64,000 nt of DNA from Viscum album (GCA_963277665.1 OY728122.1:1542330868-1542394867); one strand, 5' to 3'; shown: positions 1 through 13,380, counted from the stretch's first letter. Program-made: numbers and translations. The notes: a model not told the origin generated them from the sequence alone.

Positions 1-1700
1 GTTTAAAATTAAACCCAAACTTGTCTAAAATCTAGTTTTTGAAGGGATTACCACCCTATACCACATTATACTTATATAAATTTCAATTTTTAGCTATTTG
101 GATTGAGATATAGTTTATTAGAAATTAATCCTTTGAGAAATTCCAAAAAATTTCCTCACCTTTATTATTAAAGGACACCTCCTCCCTTATCTCATTTCAT
201 CACATTAAAACTTCTAGACTGACCAAACTCAAAAAATTCTCTTCTTCACTTATCTTTCCACATTTTATAGGTTCTAGATGTCCCTAAAGACCAACTCTAG
301 TGTCCTTAGAGGAGATCTAAAGGATACATTTCAAATAAGAGGTTATCTCCCTAAATGATCACTCTCTTTTTCTACACTTATATATCCACTATAAATCTAT
401 AATATATATCATAAAAAAATTGAGAATAAAAAATATGATGAAATATTATTATTATTATGAATACACCACCATATCACCACTTTCCCTTTGAAAAATAAAT
501 GAAATTTTTTCTCGTGCGTACGCACATCTTGCTTTCTCCATGTAGAGATACAATTTATTCTCCATAACTATCATTATGAGTGGGAATTGTGATGGGTTTA
601 ATTTTTATATATAATATTTATGACATAATTGTACTTATTTAATAATAATATCATATCTACCATTTACCACCTAGTCTTTGGGGAAATGATAATGTCGCTT
701 GCTCGTATGTATGGCTTACCATCTCTATGATGTGATGTGATTAATTTTTCATCTATATTTCACATGGATGGTAATAAAAATTAATTTTATGAATATATAT
801 TATATATATCATAAAAAGTATTCTGTAATGATAATATATCATATACTTTTCTTTCTTATAATATGAGAATAAAATAAAAATAGTGTCCATGCATATGTAC
901 AGCCTACCGTCTTCATGAATGGTGTTTTTCATTTTCTATCTCTGAATTTTATGAATAACTATGAATACACATATACTAAATATATATATATATATGATAT
1001 TTATATCATGGATATCATTCTATAGATTATTAAATCAGGATCTATGTAATACTTCCATAGATAACATGTCAAAACATGAATGAAAAACAAAGTCGTTATT
1101 ACCCGAAACATAACGTTAACACGGGATTTTTAATAAGTGAATAATATAAATTAATAAGTAGATATATTTGGTATCATATATAAGAATATTTATCTGTGGT
1201 AGATGTATAATAAACTTAAATTGATTATATTTTAAGTTTTAACGTATATGGAGGAATTCAAGACTTAAAATAAGGGATTTTTTCACACTTTTATTTATGT
1301 GGGACACATGCCTTATACACTACTTGTTTATTTTGTGTGGTGTTTATACTGACCATGAATTTATTTTATAAATATTATTCTAAAGATTAGGGTATTTTCA
1401 TATCTATATAATTTATTTCTTTCATGGGTCATATGGTTATACTTATTATAAAGTGGTAAGGGTTAGTTTCCTAATCCCATTATTATCTTGGATTGTTTAT
1501 AAATAAGTATCTATAGGGAAATATTTATCTTCCATGTCAATGTTTATTAAAAAAATTCAAATTTGTTTTACTATTCCTCTAAAAAAATTTAATTTTATTT
1601 TTACCCATGTTATAATTTTTACTAAAAGGTTTTAAGGGAATCTTTGTATCATTTTCCAAATAAGGTACTTTGTAACTTTTCCATCAAAAGTACGAAAGGA
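1..1700 (+). repeat. Diverged long-LTR fragment, inverted relative of the LTRs near 41.5-45 kb and 46.6-51.5 kb
   Basis: No coding sequence is visible. On the reverse complement this stretch shares ordered landmarks with the long LTR at 46,599-51,452. There are three copies of a GGAGACGGTA..CCGTACGTAC-like motif (about 508-545, 680-730 and 885-930), a TTTCGGGTGTTAAC-like block (about 1,095-1,125) and the GATAAGGG..CCTTTTATAA-like block near 160-300. The match is discontinuous and AT-rich, so the right limit is uncertain. The orientation is opposite to the other two relatives. Identification as an LTR rests on these shared landmarks only, because neither end of the LTR is visible here. Confidence 0.5.
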
Positions 1701-2940
1701 ATTTTTTTTATCTTATATGGAAAGAAAAAAAATTTATGCTTTCATGATTCCTTAATTCCTTGAATATTACCTTATAATATTAAAATTTTATTTTAAAACA
1801 AAATTTTTTCTTTTAAAATTATGATTCATTTTAATAATAGAAATTTTTTTTAAGAATAAATGATATTTTCCACATGAATTATTTTCAAGTGATCTCTAAA
1901 AATTATTTTACTTATAAGATAATGTTATTCTATGTTACTTATGTTTTACTAAAGATATTATCCAATGATACCATTCTTATTATTTCTCTAAATGTTTTAT
2001 ATTTCTGATGAATTTATGTTTATGAATTCTATTTCTTTTCCATGTGTTATGTTATAATAAAATATTAATGAAACCCATTTCCTTTTTGGGGCTCTAATAT
2101 GATGAGTGAATAATGTTCTCATGAAATAGATACATATGGTTTTCATTATGTGAGGTGTGGGACCTATATCCCTATCTAATGTATTGGGTACATATTTATA
2201 TCTCATGAGAAAGATAGGAATGGAATGGAAAGTGAATTCAGTTCAGTAACACATGACAATAAAATGGGAGTAAACTCATTACAGTAATATAGGACTGGAA
2301 CAAGAGTAAAATCAGTTCAGTAATAAATGGATATAATAAGGATTGAACCTAGTTCATTAAAGTACAATGTCTACTATGGTGGTCTTTTTGATGATCATTG
2401 ACTAATGTGTAATTGATTTTCTATGCTTATATGTGTGACACAGTTCCATGTATTATGTTATTCTCTCATAGAATATGTTCTTTGACTCTCTATGAACTTC
2501 TATGATTTACTCCATGACATGATATCATGATCATTGATATGTAGGATATGATTTTAAAATGTTTTTTTAAGTACTTATTCTTTGTTATTATGTTATGATT
2601 AATATCTCCTTTGTTTACATTTACTGATCATCTGAGATCACCCATTTCATATGTTTCTTTTAAATAGGTTGTAAAGAAATGTTTTAGGTAAGAATACAAA
2701 AGGGGAAGATCTTTGTGGGAAGCATTTAAGACCTTTCACCAAACTAGAAGTTTGAGTTCCATTTTTTGAAAGGCACTAAACTAATACAGTCATTGGTTGA
2801 GTGTTTGTATAATGTATGAAATATTAATCAAAAATTATGTATTGTTTATTAATGTTAATCCTGGGTTTCTATATTGATTTCTTTTTCAAGTCTCCCAATA
2901 TTCCTCAGACACTCTTTCAATTCTTATTTTAGATGAAATT
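1701..2940. other. AT-rich intergenic DNA, no gene seen
   Basis: Only short ORFs with no recognisable motif occur here. The stretch is AT-rich with poly(A)/poly(T) runs. It may continue the LTR fragment to its left, but I could not align it. The one ordered structure is the small tandem repeat at 2,231-2,335. Confidence 0.4.
2231..2335. repeat. Imperfect ~37-bp tandem repeat, 3 copies
   Basis: The core AGTGAATTCAGTTCAGTAAC at 2,231 recurs with changes at about 2,269 and 2,305, giving periods of 38 and 36 bp. The copies are diverged. There is no sign of function. Confidence 0.6.
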
Positions 2941-4110
2941 ATAATTGTGTTTATTCTTCTTTATAACTACTGCTACTGAACTCTTCATTGTTAACTATTT
3001 AAATGAAATTATTCTCTCCATAATTCACAAAAGACTTTTTGGATTCAACTTCACTGTCATCTTATTCATTATCTTTATATAAGAAAGTTATTCTTTTTTA
3101 TTTGAATGATTTTATATCCTTCCCTATGGAATAATATTTATCCTTATTGCCTTGTTTCTTCCACGATCTTCTTTGAATTTTATCATATTCATGATTATCA
3201 TATTCTTTATTTCTTTAGGGAAAATTAGTAGCAAATTTTCCAATGTCTTCACATTAAAAAAATTTAATGAGAATATGTCCCTTATATTTTCAGGTACCTC
3301 TTATAACATTCCTAGAAAACCAGCATAAAAAATGATCAATATTTTTACATACCTCATTTTTATAATCATATTCACTCACTTATTCAACAAGAATCTTCTT
3401 TGGATTTTCCTTCATGTCATCCATGAAAGACATTTCAATCTATCAACTTTTTCCCATTATTAATTTTTCCCATTCTAATTTTATAAGTAATGAGAGTGCT
3501 ATGAAAATCATCCAGATATAATGTTTCTAGATCTCTATCTTCAAAGGAGTAAAATTTAGCATCAAACTTGTCAAGAATAATTCTCAAGAAAATATCAACA
3601 ACTGTATGATATTTTAACTTTTCACCACGACATATAATATTGAGGACAGTGTCTCTCACCCAAGTAAAGAAGTCATCGAAATATTCATATTCACCCATAT
3701 TTATATCCTCATACTTTAGCCTCTATATTTGTAACTTTTTTGTATTTACTTTTGTATTGACTTTATAAATGTTTTTCAACTTATCCGAGATACCTTTGGT
3801 AGTGAGAAAACCCTTCACTCATAAAAACTCACTTTTAAAATGTGATGACTGTAAATAATTCTTGTACATTCTATAATTATCAATATTCTTATTATCATTA
3901 GATTTAAGAGTAAATTTATCATCAATTGGAGTAAATACATATATTTTAGTTTCTATAACATCATACTCAATATAAATATGATAAGACAATATTTTATCTT
4001 TCCAGATATGACAGTTCATACCATAGATGGCTGGAATCCCATTACTAGTCACCTAATTGAGATTATCCGTCAAAAGTTATTCTTATAAACTTCAGAAAAG
4101 ATTAAACAAA
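2940..4110 (-). pseudogene. gag: Ty1/copia gag remnant
   Basis: Read on the minus strand, fragments at 3,819-4,052 and 3,435-3,698 line up in order with a plant copia Gag. First comes the N-terminal gag block (YGMNCHIWKDKIL, resembling the usual DGTNYxxWKxRM). Then comes the UBN2-type segment, with YEYFDDFFTW, a block ending in IILDKFDAKF, then DLETLYLDDFHSTLITY and RMGK. In active elements this protein forms the virus-like particle. The two parts are in different frames and the reading is broken by stops, so it is dead. Lysine-rich frames continue left to about 2,940 but carry no clear motif. It sits directly downstream (minus strand) of a primer-binding site at 4,122-4,133, which supports the identification. 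No pol follows on the left, so this is a truncated copy. Confidence 0.65.
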
Positions 4111-4121
4111 GGGAACATTTT

Positions 4122-4133
4122 CCTTTGATACCA
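4122..4133 (-). other. Primer-binding site of the copia fragment (initiator tRNA-Met type)
   Basis: The reverse complement reads TGGTATCAAAGG. This matches the plant retrotransposon primer site TGGTATCAGAGC except at two positions. It lies between the gag remnant (lower coordinates) and LTR-like sequence (higher coordinates), as expected for a minus-strand element. Confidence 0.7.
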
Positions 4134-4135
4134 AT

Positions 4136-5300
4136 TGAAAATTCCCATGGGATCAATGTATCATTAATACGGGGAGGGGGAATCTGTGATAGGTTTTTCT
4201 TTTTAGTTTCCTTTATTTTGAAAAAATGTTTTCATGTTATTAAAGATTTGTTACCTTACTAAAAAACAATCACACATCCACAGGAGCATAATAATTTTTA
4301 AGTTTAACTACTCAATAAGAATTTATACATCATTGGTATGGTTTATAAATAATCCAATACCATATATTCCACTAGAAAACAATCTTTTTGTTTGAAATAA
4401 AATGAGTAGGATATTCTCTTAAACTAGTGTAGCACTATCTTCAATACCAAAGTTCATATGCTTCAAGTAGAATGAAATGATGTAGTATAATTATTTGTAA
4501 CAAGTTATGAAACATGTTACTATGTTGCTGTGTCAAATTTCAAAAATATGTTCTTCAAAAACAAATATTCACTTTCCTACCCAGAAGAAAACATGAAATT
4601 CCTTTACTTCCTCATGATATCTAGTCTGATTACTCAATACAGAAAATATAATTCTATAAAAATACCTCAGAAAAAACTATAAATTGTTTCTGCCTCATTC
4701 TAGACATCTTAGTCTGATTACATAGTCTTGTCTGGAAACTATGATTACGATCTTGTCTCTTCTCCTTTCCTCCTTTTATCATGAAATATTCCCCAGGAAA
4801 GCATGATATGGAATCTTCTTCTCTCTACAACATTTTAGTGATCCACCTTCTCTCTTTAATAGTACAACCATGTAAAAAATTACAAAGTACCTCATTTATT
4901 TATAGGTGGCCCAAAGGTGGTCTAGGAAGGACTCAGAAAATCTATCCCACTCAACCAAATTTTCTGAAATATTCAAATTTCCTTAAATATCATCTTCATA
5001 TTTTACTTTTTCAATGCTTCTTAAATCTTATCATTTCTTCTCAAACCTTCTTGAATATTCTCACATCTTCAACTCAATTTAGACTTTCTTCAGAATATTT
5101 AATCTAATTATGATTGTCCATTCTGATTTTTCCCATTAATAAACCACACCAGTTGAAAGACTAATCTTTCCATTTTCAATTCTTCATTATAATGAGGAAA
5201 GTATATTCTTTATTTTTTTACTCTACACCAAAATAAATATATGAAAACCATTCTTCAAACTTATTCAAATGCTTCAATGATCCCTCTTGAAAAAACATTG
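4136..5300 (-). repeat. 5' LTR remnant of the copia fragment
   Basis: On the minus strand the LTR end (..GGGAATTTTCA) abuts the primer-binding site. A TATA box, TATAAATA, lies at 4,904-4,897 on the minus strand, placing a likely transcript start near 4,870 and R-U5 from there down to 4,136. I could not see the other LTR, so the far limit (about 5,300) is a guess. ORFs inside this stretch show no homology. Confidence 0.45.
4897..4904 (-). promoter_or_regulatory. TATA box in copia LTR
   Basis: TATAAATA on the minus strand, preceded by GGGCCACC. It is about 770 bp upstream of the primer-binding site, a plausible LTR promoter position. Sequence-only call. Confidence 0.4.
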
Positions 5301-6160
5301 ACTAGCTTCAACAAATTATTGTTTTATTTTTTTCCCAGAATGATGAAGACATTGGTGCCAACTCTAGAATGATAGGATTCACCCAATTTATACATAGACT
5401 CTCTAAAATATATCATATTTATTTTTTTTGTTCTTGACCCACTTGAAATGAAAAATAAATTATATATTTCTTTTTTCTTAACCCAAAATAAAAACAACCA
5501 ACAGTTCATCTTGATGAAAATGGTTACTACATTATTGATCATTCTCTAAATTTATGCACAAGAATCAGTATAAAAAAATTACTTCTTTTATTATTCAATG
5601 GTCTCATCAACTCCCAATATAAATTATTCTTCCTCTGATTATCAGTGGATCACTGTGACCAATGGACTGATATCAGTAGCTTCGGATTCAGCAAATTCAT
5701 TCCTTTTATGTTTATGATTCTCTCTAATTTCTTTCTCTAAATATTTTTTATATTGACTTATTGGTCTAATAGAAAAACAATTGGCAGCACTTTTTCACCC
5801 CCATTCCTTCATAAGGATTTCATCATAAGTTTTACAAAATACTTATGATTTTTTTTGAATTACAATGAAGAAAAGGATCGTCAACTTTTCATCGAATCTA
5901 GGAAGACTATGAAGTATATTCCTATTATGATCTTCCTTTAATTCTGGACCCAAGGTTATTCTGATGATCATTTCTTCTAGAAAACTTCTTCTAAATTAGA
6001 TGGAATTTATTAAGTAATGTGAGTATAACGATCTGAATATAATGGTCAGTCCGATTAAAAAAACATTACAATATAAATTTATTTCTTTCTTCATTGAGAA
6101 AAAACAACACTTCCAATAAAAAATTATTCCATCTTCTAAAAAATCTCCCAGTCAACTAGT
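5300..6160. other. AT-rich sequence without recognisable gene
   Basis: No ORF here shows a recognisable domain. It lies between the copia LTR remnant and the start of the gypsy integrase remnant. Its right part could be upstream pol of the gypsy element, too decayed to read. Confidence 0.35.
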
Positions 6161-6164
6161 TCCC

Positions 6165-7110
6165 AACACATTATTGGTGATTAAGGAGTTGAAATTTGGG
6201 GAATGTTTCTTGAGTAATTATATTGAGGAGGTGGTAAAACATCGCAGGGTTTCAAGGACCATCATCACTGATCAATATCCTCATTTTACTTCATGGTTTT
6301 GTGGAGGTATTCAAAATGATATTGGATCCTAGTTGTGTCTTATTCCTACTTTCCAACCATATATGGATGTAAAATCTTAGAAGACTATAAAGACACTAGA
6401 TAATATTTTGTGTGCATGCAGTCTAGATTTTGATAGATTGCAGGGAAAGAACTTACCTTTTGATTGTTTTTATTATAATAATATATATCACTCTTAAATT
6501 GGTATTTCTTCATTAAATTAATTTTATTGTAGGCCATATAGATATACATTATGATGAACCAAATTTGAAGAGTTGATGTTCCTTGAAATATATATGTGGA
6601 AGATCATAATAGAAAAGTTGAATACGGTTCAAGAAGGAATAAAAGTGATATAAGATCATCAAAATTAATATGTATATCAAAGGATGAAACCATTTCAATT
6701 TGATATTATAGGTCATTGGTTCTTAAACGTTTTACCTCATCTTTGTAAATGTTGTTTTGGTTAAGGGAGTAAGCATTCCCCATAGTTTTCCAATACCTTC
6801 AATGTGTTAGATCATATTGGTGATGTAAAATATTAGTTATCCCTTACTTTTAAGTTGGATAAAATCCATGATGCCTTTCAAGAATTATATATTATATGGA
6901 ATCTTCATGATAAATCACACATCATCGATTAGGGTGATTAGTATATAAAGTATAATGGGACATTCATGGAGTGTTTGGCTTATATATAGGATCATTAGGA
7001 GAAGGTGTTGTGTGGGTGTTTCATTCCCCTGGTTCATGTAGTGTAGAGGCATGGCATCATGGAAGAGTGTACATGAGAATATGAGTCACATATGAACACT
7101 CAATGTACTA
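6165..7110 (+). pseudogene. pol: Ty3/gypsy integrase core and C-terminal (chromodomain) remnant
   Basis: Plus-strand translation, broken by stops, retains the ordered landmarks of a chromovirus integrase. These are EEVVKHRRVSRTIITDQYP followed by HFTSWF (second catalytic Asp region), a KTIKTLDN block (expected QTIQVLED, around the catalytic Glu), YYNNIYHS (expected YNNSYHSS) and CRPYRYTL (expected YGRPCRSP). Further on come a LDKIHDAFQ block (expected IHNVFHVS), DKSHIID (expected DPSHVI), and finally WHHGR near 7,050, a trace of the chromodomain LWxxHG..ATWE stretch. In life this enzyme inserts the element's cDNA. Stops and missing catalytic residues make it inactive. The RT region that should precede it is not readable. 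Confidence 0.75.
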
Positions 7111-7321
7111 AGATGTTTTAAATATTGTTTCTCTTTGATGCTGAGATATTTGATTTTGTGAAAATTTTATTGAGATAGTTTCTCTTTATGTAGCATTGTG
7201 TTTTGGTAATGGAATTGTTTTTTTATAAGTATCATCAAGAAGTATTAGGATTTTTTTGCTTGTTTTTTCTTTCTATATTGGTTTTGATTATTTATGATGA
7301 CAATTATTTGAGAGGTATATA

Positions 7322-7911
7322 ATGTAACAACCCATATTTTCTCAAACTAGTACTTTTTATTTTACATGTATTAGAGGTTTCAGGAGAAGGTTTGTGGGAA
7401 TATGATGGATTTGGAGCTCAAATTTTAGTTATAAGGAATGGGTTTTTATGTGTCATGGTGTGTTGAATTAGGAAGATATGTTATAAAGATATGGTTTTTC
7501 TCCAGTTTAATGTTTCTCACCTTGAATAATTGGGTTGAATCATGGTTCTTATTGTTGGAGTTAGTGATCTAGAACTAACTTATATGTACTTTGTGATTAA
7601 TTGTATTCATTGTTTTTAATATTAATAAACTTTCTATAAAATCACCATTGTTTTTATATGTGATGTAGTATATAATAATGTATTAAGAGTAAATATCTTT
7701 CATAAAGGTCATAGATGTTCCCCACTATGATGAGAACCTAGAATTTAAATGATTTTTTTTCTTAAAATATATATACTCTATAGCCATATGATATCATTTG
7801 AAAAAAAATGATATAGGCAATTAGGGGTAAAAACTCCTTGGACTTTGAGGCACCTTTTCATGGTGTATGCCCTTGGTAATTTCCAAAGTAGTAGATTAGG
7901 ATAACATGATG
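7322..7911 (+). repeat. Start of old gypsy LTR, interrupted by the outer chromovirus
   Basis: About 200 bp after the integrase remnant a segment begins TGTAACAACCC, a typical gypsy LTR terminus, preceded by purine-rich GAGAGGTATATAA. The LTR runs to the target duplication at 7,907-7,911 and should resume at 26,713. No second copy was found to prove the boundary. Confidence 0.45.
7907..7911. repeat. Target-site duplication TGATG (left), outer element
   Basis: TGATG immediately precedes TGTAACATCC at 7,912, and the same TGATG directly follows the right LTR at 26,713-26,717. A 5-bp duplication is the standard gypsy integration footprint. Confidence 0.9.
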
Positions 7912-10133
7912 TGTAACATCCCCGACCCAGAAGCCACTAAACCAGTGCTCTGAGCTGGGTAGTTACATAACCTTAAGCATGCCTCCTCGTACGCCAAAGG
8001 CTGCCGACTAGTTGTGGGGGTCTTTGTGGACATGTGGGGAGACTATACCCCCTTTTTATTGGAGTAATTCAAAATAGAAACAAACCAATAGCGGAAACAA
8101 TAATCAATAAACAAGGAACATGTATAACAACCATTTCCAACAATAAATATGACAGGTCCTAATACAAGTGCAAAAGTGAACAAAATCCCAAAATAAGGAC
8201 AATGGCCAAAATCCCCAAAATGGTCCTGACTCCATGTCCAGATCCTCCACCAAGTGCTACCCATGTCCACTCAACTATCTAGCAAGGACCCTTTCCCTTC
8301 TCCTGGCCTGCAAACATGAAGTCTGCTCGGGTACCCAATGGCGGCCCGAGCAGGGTGTGAGTACGACTCAGTAGGCCACCACCAACGGTGTCTACTAAAT
8401 ATCCAGTATAAACAGGTAGTGCATGCCAAAAAAATATGAATGATAATTTCCAAGTAATTATTTAAGGTTCCATTAACCAGTTCAGAGCCAAAGCCATTAC
8501 CACTTCCATTACAATTCATTTCACACCATTTATCATCACTTCCATTTCATCACATTTCCATGGGTTAATCACATACACTATGTTACATGGGTCTAAGGCC
8601 AAAAATCACATGCAAGAGGGTAAACACATCTTTATCATATCTCACTAGGACTAACCACCTCATAGTAACTATATCTTCACCTCGAAGCCTCATTCTGAGT
8701 GGATGCAACTGTTAGGAGAATAGATCATCAGTCCCCATTCCTAACCCATGCATTTAGGGTGGAGTTATGAGCATCAGTCTTCACTCGACCTGTGAGCGTA
8801 GATCCTCAAGTCATACCCCACTCTACCAAGCCATCTTCACATGCTTATATATATATGTAACCATCAACCCACCATGCCATTGTCCTTTGACAAACACCAT
8901 TCACAACAACCACATGGGAATTCACATTATGCCTTCACCCATTAACACATTACCATTTCACATCATTTAACCATTCACCCAATTCACGTGTGTAATTCCT
9001 ATCTCACTAAGCATTCAACACTAAACTCATAACCTATCCTGTTATGGTCTTTAATCAGTTTACACATTAACCCATTTAACCCGTTCATCATTTCCATGAA
9101 TCAAACATTCAACCCATTTCAAAATAACCCTTAGGTTGTGTCCAAGTCTAGGTGCATCAACTAACATCTATTCCAAGTTCAACTAATCATTCCAACATAT
9201 TCGTCAAGGATTCTACCATTTATTACAACAAGGTCACTTGTTTAATAACAATCCCTAAACCCGGGAAAAGTGGGCACATCCCATGGATGGCCCAAATTAG
9301 GTCAAGTCATCCTCAATGCATCCCATGGGGATCGTGAGGTGTCCCATTTACTATTTTTAAGCATCCTCTATACCAACCGAATCCTGGTTGATCAAAGCTC
9401 ATCAAAAGGAATCCATGAGCAAAGCCACACATGCATAAATCCACCATAAAACTATGGGATAACATTTACAGACCACCTACATCGAAACCATGGTTGAACG
9501 CACACCCAAATGAGTCCTTAGATTTCAATCTAACCAGACTTTGGAGCTTCAACCTATAACTCACCAAAAAGATAGGGTTTTAGAGCTTCGACACAAGATG
9601 GAGGAAAGATGCAAACCCGAAACCAAAAAGAGAATCAAGGATGGAATTAGCTTTACCCGGATCTTTGATCGTCATCCAACGTCACCAAAAATGCCTTAGA
9701 AACAAGTTAGATCGACCTCTTGGATCTCTTTGGAAATTTGGTTCACGCCTAGCGTGAAGAGGGAGGAATGGATAGGAAATCCCGAGTGGGTTCTTAAAAT
9801 CTCGGGGTGGCAATTTTGTAATTTTTTCCAACTTTAAGAGGATGCATGGTTTGGCCACACGGTTTGACAAACCATGCAAAAACTGTGCACATGCTACATT
9901 ATGGAGGAAGAGGGTTGCATGGTTTACCTGGGCAGGCCACACGGTTTTCCCTGGTTGTGTGTAGGTCATGCACCTAGGCTGGTCTTGCCCAGTTTTCCTT
10001 TCTTTCATGCCCCGAGCCCCCGAAACACCCCCAAGACCTCTCATTCTTTCAGAAGAAATCCCTTGAAGCCCGAAACAAGGGATTCAACCAAAACATAATG
10101 AAAACATACCCTTTCAAAAACCGGGATCTTACA
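7912..10133 (-). repeat. 3' LTR of outer chromovirus
   Basis: On the plus strand it starts TGTAACATCC and ends GGATCTTACA, so on the element strand it reads TGTAAGATCC...GGATGTTACA (TG...CA). It aligns along its whole length with 24,503-26,712. It contains palindromic CACGGTTT/AAACCGTG motifs near 9,850-9,960. The ORFs on either strand in this stretch are not conserved genes. Confidence 0.92.
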
Positions 10134-10147
10134 AACTACCCACCTTA
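10134..10147 (-). other. Polypurine tract of outer element
   Basis: On the minus strand AAGGTGGGTAGTT lies immediately before the LTR start TGTAAGATCC. The inner element has the closely similar AAGGTGGGTGTGT in the equivalent place, which supports both. Confidence 0.65.
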
Positions 10148-10149
10148 TA

Positions 10150-11690
10150 ACGGCTCGTCCTCGAGCTGAGTTTCCAAGCCTCATTGATCCACCGAAGAGA
10201 AGAGTTCGGTCCACTGAGCCCGAATATCCGATTCCCGCTCCCACGTTTCGTCCTGAAATTTTCCATGGTGCCATAGTACTCACACTAATGTCACAACCTT
10301 GCCTCGCAAGACCTCTTCACTATGATCCACAACACGAACCGAATGCTCCTCAAAGGAGGCATCAACCTCAAGCTCTAAATCACCCACGTCAACCACGTGA
10401 GATGGGTCAGGGTGATATCGTTGAAGCTGCGACACATGAAACACATCATGCATCCCACCATACCACTATAGAAGAACCAATAAGTAATCCACTGAACTGA
10501 TCCTATCCAAAATCTCAAAAGGTCCCACATACCTGGGTGCTAACTTACCATGCTTTCGAATCCAACGGTGACCCAACCTTGGCGACACTCGAAGGAACAC
10601 TTTATCACCCATCGGAAACTCAAGAGTTCTACGCCTCCAATATGCAAATGACTTCTGCCTACTTTGAGCCGTAGCCATCCACTTCCTGGTCAACTTAACT
10701 CTCTTTGAAGTCTCTTTCATGAGACTTATCCCCAACAACTCAGATTCACCGGCCTCTAGCCAACACAACGGATATCTACATGGCCTCCGGTAGACTTCCT
10801 CAAACGGTTCCATCTGAATTGTAGCCTGAAAAATATTATTGTAGGCTTACTCAACTAACGATAGGTGCCTCTCCCAAGAACCAAAAAGGTCCAAGACACG
10901 AGGTCTTAACATGTCTTCCAACACTTGGATCGTATGCTCCGACTGCCCGCCCGTCTGTGGGCGGAAATCCATACTCAAAAACACCTACGTACCAAGCAGC
11001 TTTTGAAAGCCTTTCCAGAAATGCGATGTGAAATGTGGATCTCAGTCCAAAAATATGGTTCATGGAACACCATGCAACCACACTATTTCCCGAACATACA
11101 GCTCACCCAACTGGACGACTGTAAAGGTCTCCTGAATCGGTAAGAAATGAGCCACTTTCGTTAACTGATCCACAACCACCTAGATTTCATCATTCTTACA
11201 TGGCATCTTCAAAAGACCCATGACAAAATCCATTATTACATCATCCCACTTCCATTTCGGAATGGGCAATGGATGCAAAAAAACACCTGGGTGTTGATGC
11301 TCTTTCTTCACCTGCTGACAGGTAAGGCACCGTGCCACAAAGCCCGCAACTTCCTTCTTCATTCCAGGCCACCAAAACTGCCTTCGGAGGTCACGATACA
11401 TCTTTGTCAAACCAGGATGTACTGCCCACTAGGATGAATGGAACTCACGCATCAACTCTTTTCGCATACACTTTGGCACAACCACACGATCACAAATACA
11501 AACAACACCTTCCATGACGACGACCCAACCAGAAGGTAGCTCTCCACCTTTAAGATTTTCCTTTATGATAAAACACTCAGGATCATCAAGCTGGACTTCC
11601 TTAACTCGACTCAAAAGTGTTGACTCCATCATTAAGGAAGAAAGAGTGACCTGACCACTCTCCTCCTGCACCTCTAGGTGCATCTCTGAA
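10150..11690 (-). pseudogene. pol: Outer element integrase with chromodomain
   Basis: Reading down the minus strand: the N-terminal zinc-binding region (fragment 11,180-11,410, with [16 protein letters not shown] then [15 protein letters not shown]) and a tryptophan-rich [15 protein letters not shown] block. The DDE core region follows at about 10,810-11,180 ([11 protein letters not shown], then a decayed DPHFTSHFW block, QVLEDMLRPR, YNN). Next come RPCRYPLCW and a GPY/F module (GKLAPRYVGPFEI) near 10,500-10,560, then HPDPSHV. The chromodomain is the WHHG..DETWERESDIR stretch near 10,200-10,260. This enzyme would integrate element cDNA and the chromodomain would steer it to marked chromatin. 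At least three frame changes and several stops make it non-functional. Its reading ends about 15 bp before the polypurine tract. Confidence 0.88.
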
Positions 11691-13380
11691 AACAAATCTA
11701 TCACCTTCCACTCTGTGTTGGACTCCTGAACAACTTTATTTCGAACCTCCCTGCTCAGATCCCCAGCAACACTATTTCCCTTTCTTGGCATGTACACCAA
11801 CTCAAAGTCAAAAGACTGAAGATATTCAACCCATCTTTGCTGATGAAGGTTCAAATCCAGTTGTACGAATATGTACTTTAAACTCTTATGGTTTTTTAAC
11901 ACAAAAACACATTATCCCAACAGATAGTGCCTCCAACACATGAAGGTGTACACCACTGTAGCAAACTCAAGGTCATGAGTGGGATAGTTCCACTCATGGG
12001 GTCTCAACTGCCTTGACCCATTAGCCACAACCCGCTCATCCTGCATCAACACAGCCCAAAGTCTGAATACGGATGCATCACAAAACACGATGTACTTTCC
12101 ACTCAGCTCAGGTAAGATCAAGATAGGTACAGTCTTCAATTTCTTATTCAAATCTTGGAAGGAATTCTCACAAGCCTCAGACCACTCGAACTTGATTCCT
12201 TTCTTGGTCAAGCCCGAGAGTGGTTCTGCCAAGTGAGAGAAATCCGAAATGAACCTTCGGTAATACCCAGCCAACCCTAGAAAACTCCAAACATCAGAAA
12301 CACTCTTGGGCTGCTTCCAAGATACAATTGCCTGCACTTCCTCTAGATCCATGGACAGACTTTCCTCTGAGACGATGTGACCCAAAAAATGCACCTCACC
12401 TATCCAGAATTAAAACTTTGATAGCTTGGATTATAGTTGATGCTATCTTAGTTTACCCAAGACGATGTCAAGATGTTGGGCATGATCATCATGAGTTTTC
12501 AAATCCACTAAGATATCATCAAGAAAGAAAATCACAAACTGCTCTAGATAGGGATGAAAGATTCGATTCATCAAAGCCATAAACACTGTCGGTGCATTGG
12601 TCAAGCCGAAAGTCATTACTGCAAACTCAAACAACTCGTACCGACTCCAGAAAGTTATTCGCAGTACGTTAGAATACCTCACCCTCATTTGGTGAAAACC
12701 TGGCCTCAGATCAATCTTAGAAAACACTGATACACCCCTCAACTGATCAAACAGGTCATTAATTCTGGGAAGAGGGTACCGATTTTTCACTGTCATCTGA
12801 TTCAACATTCGATAGTCAACACAAGCCTCAACGACCCATCGACCTTATTTTCAAAAACCACGGGAGATCCCCAAGGAGACATAATAGGATGGATAAACCC
12901 CTTATGCTCCAACTACTCAAGATGAACCTTCAGTTCCTAGAGTTCTACCAGTGCCATTCGGTATGGCAGAATAGAAACTGGCTCCGCTCCCTGCAACAAC
13001 TCGATCGTGAGCTCAAAATCCCTCTCAGGTGGTAACCCCAAGAAATCCTCTAGAAGCACATCCTGAAACTGATCCACCACGGGAGGAAAATTATATTTTT
13101 CCCCTCCCTCATCATCATCAAGCATGAGACATGACACTTGAGCCATGATTCCACTCATCTGTTGACAAAATGGTCCCGCATGCCCTGCTCGAACATCCCA
13201 TTCTCCATAGTGGACATAAGCGTCACCCTCAAGCGACCTGAATGATACTCTGCGACGATAATAGTCTGTGTGTGCCCGATAAAACACCAACCAATCCATT
13301 TTCAAGATTAGGTCAAACCCTGACATCTCGAGAACAAACAAGTCCCATAGAAAACGATACCCACCAACTTCCAAGGCACA
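11690..13380 (-). pseudogene. pol: Outer element reverse transcriptase and RNase H
   Basis: The RT begins with FPPVVDQFQDVL and GLPPERDFELTIEL (about 13,000-13,090) and YRMALVEL. It continues through [17 protein letters not shown] and [15 protein letters not shown], then [15 protein letters not shown]. The catalytic box reads FFLDDILV where VFIDDILV is usual, so both aspartates remain. A frame break near 12,400-12,440 precedes [11 protein letters not shown] and [14 protein letters not shown]. RNase H follows with [30 protein letters not shown] and QQRWVEYLQSFDF. Together these copy element RNA into DNA and remove the template. The domains are complete in order but spread over several frames, so no working polyprotein can be made. 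Confidence 0.9.

Noticed and set aside
4781..5107. 108-codon plus-strand ORF
   Set aside because: Inside a copia LTR remnant that contains a minus-strand TATA box. No domain.
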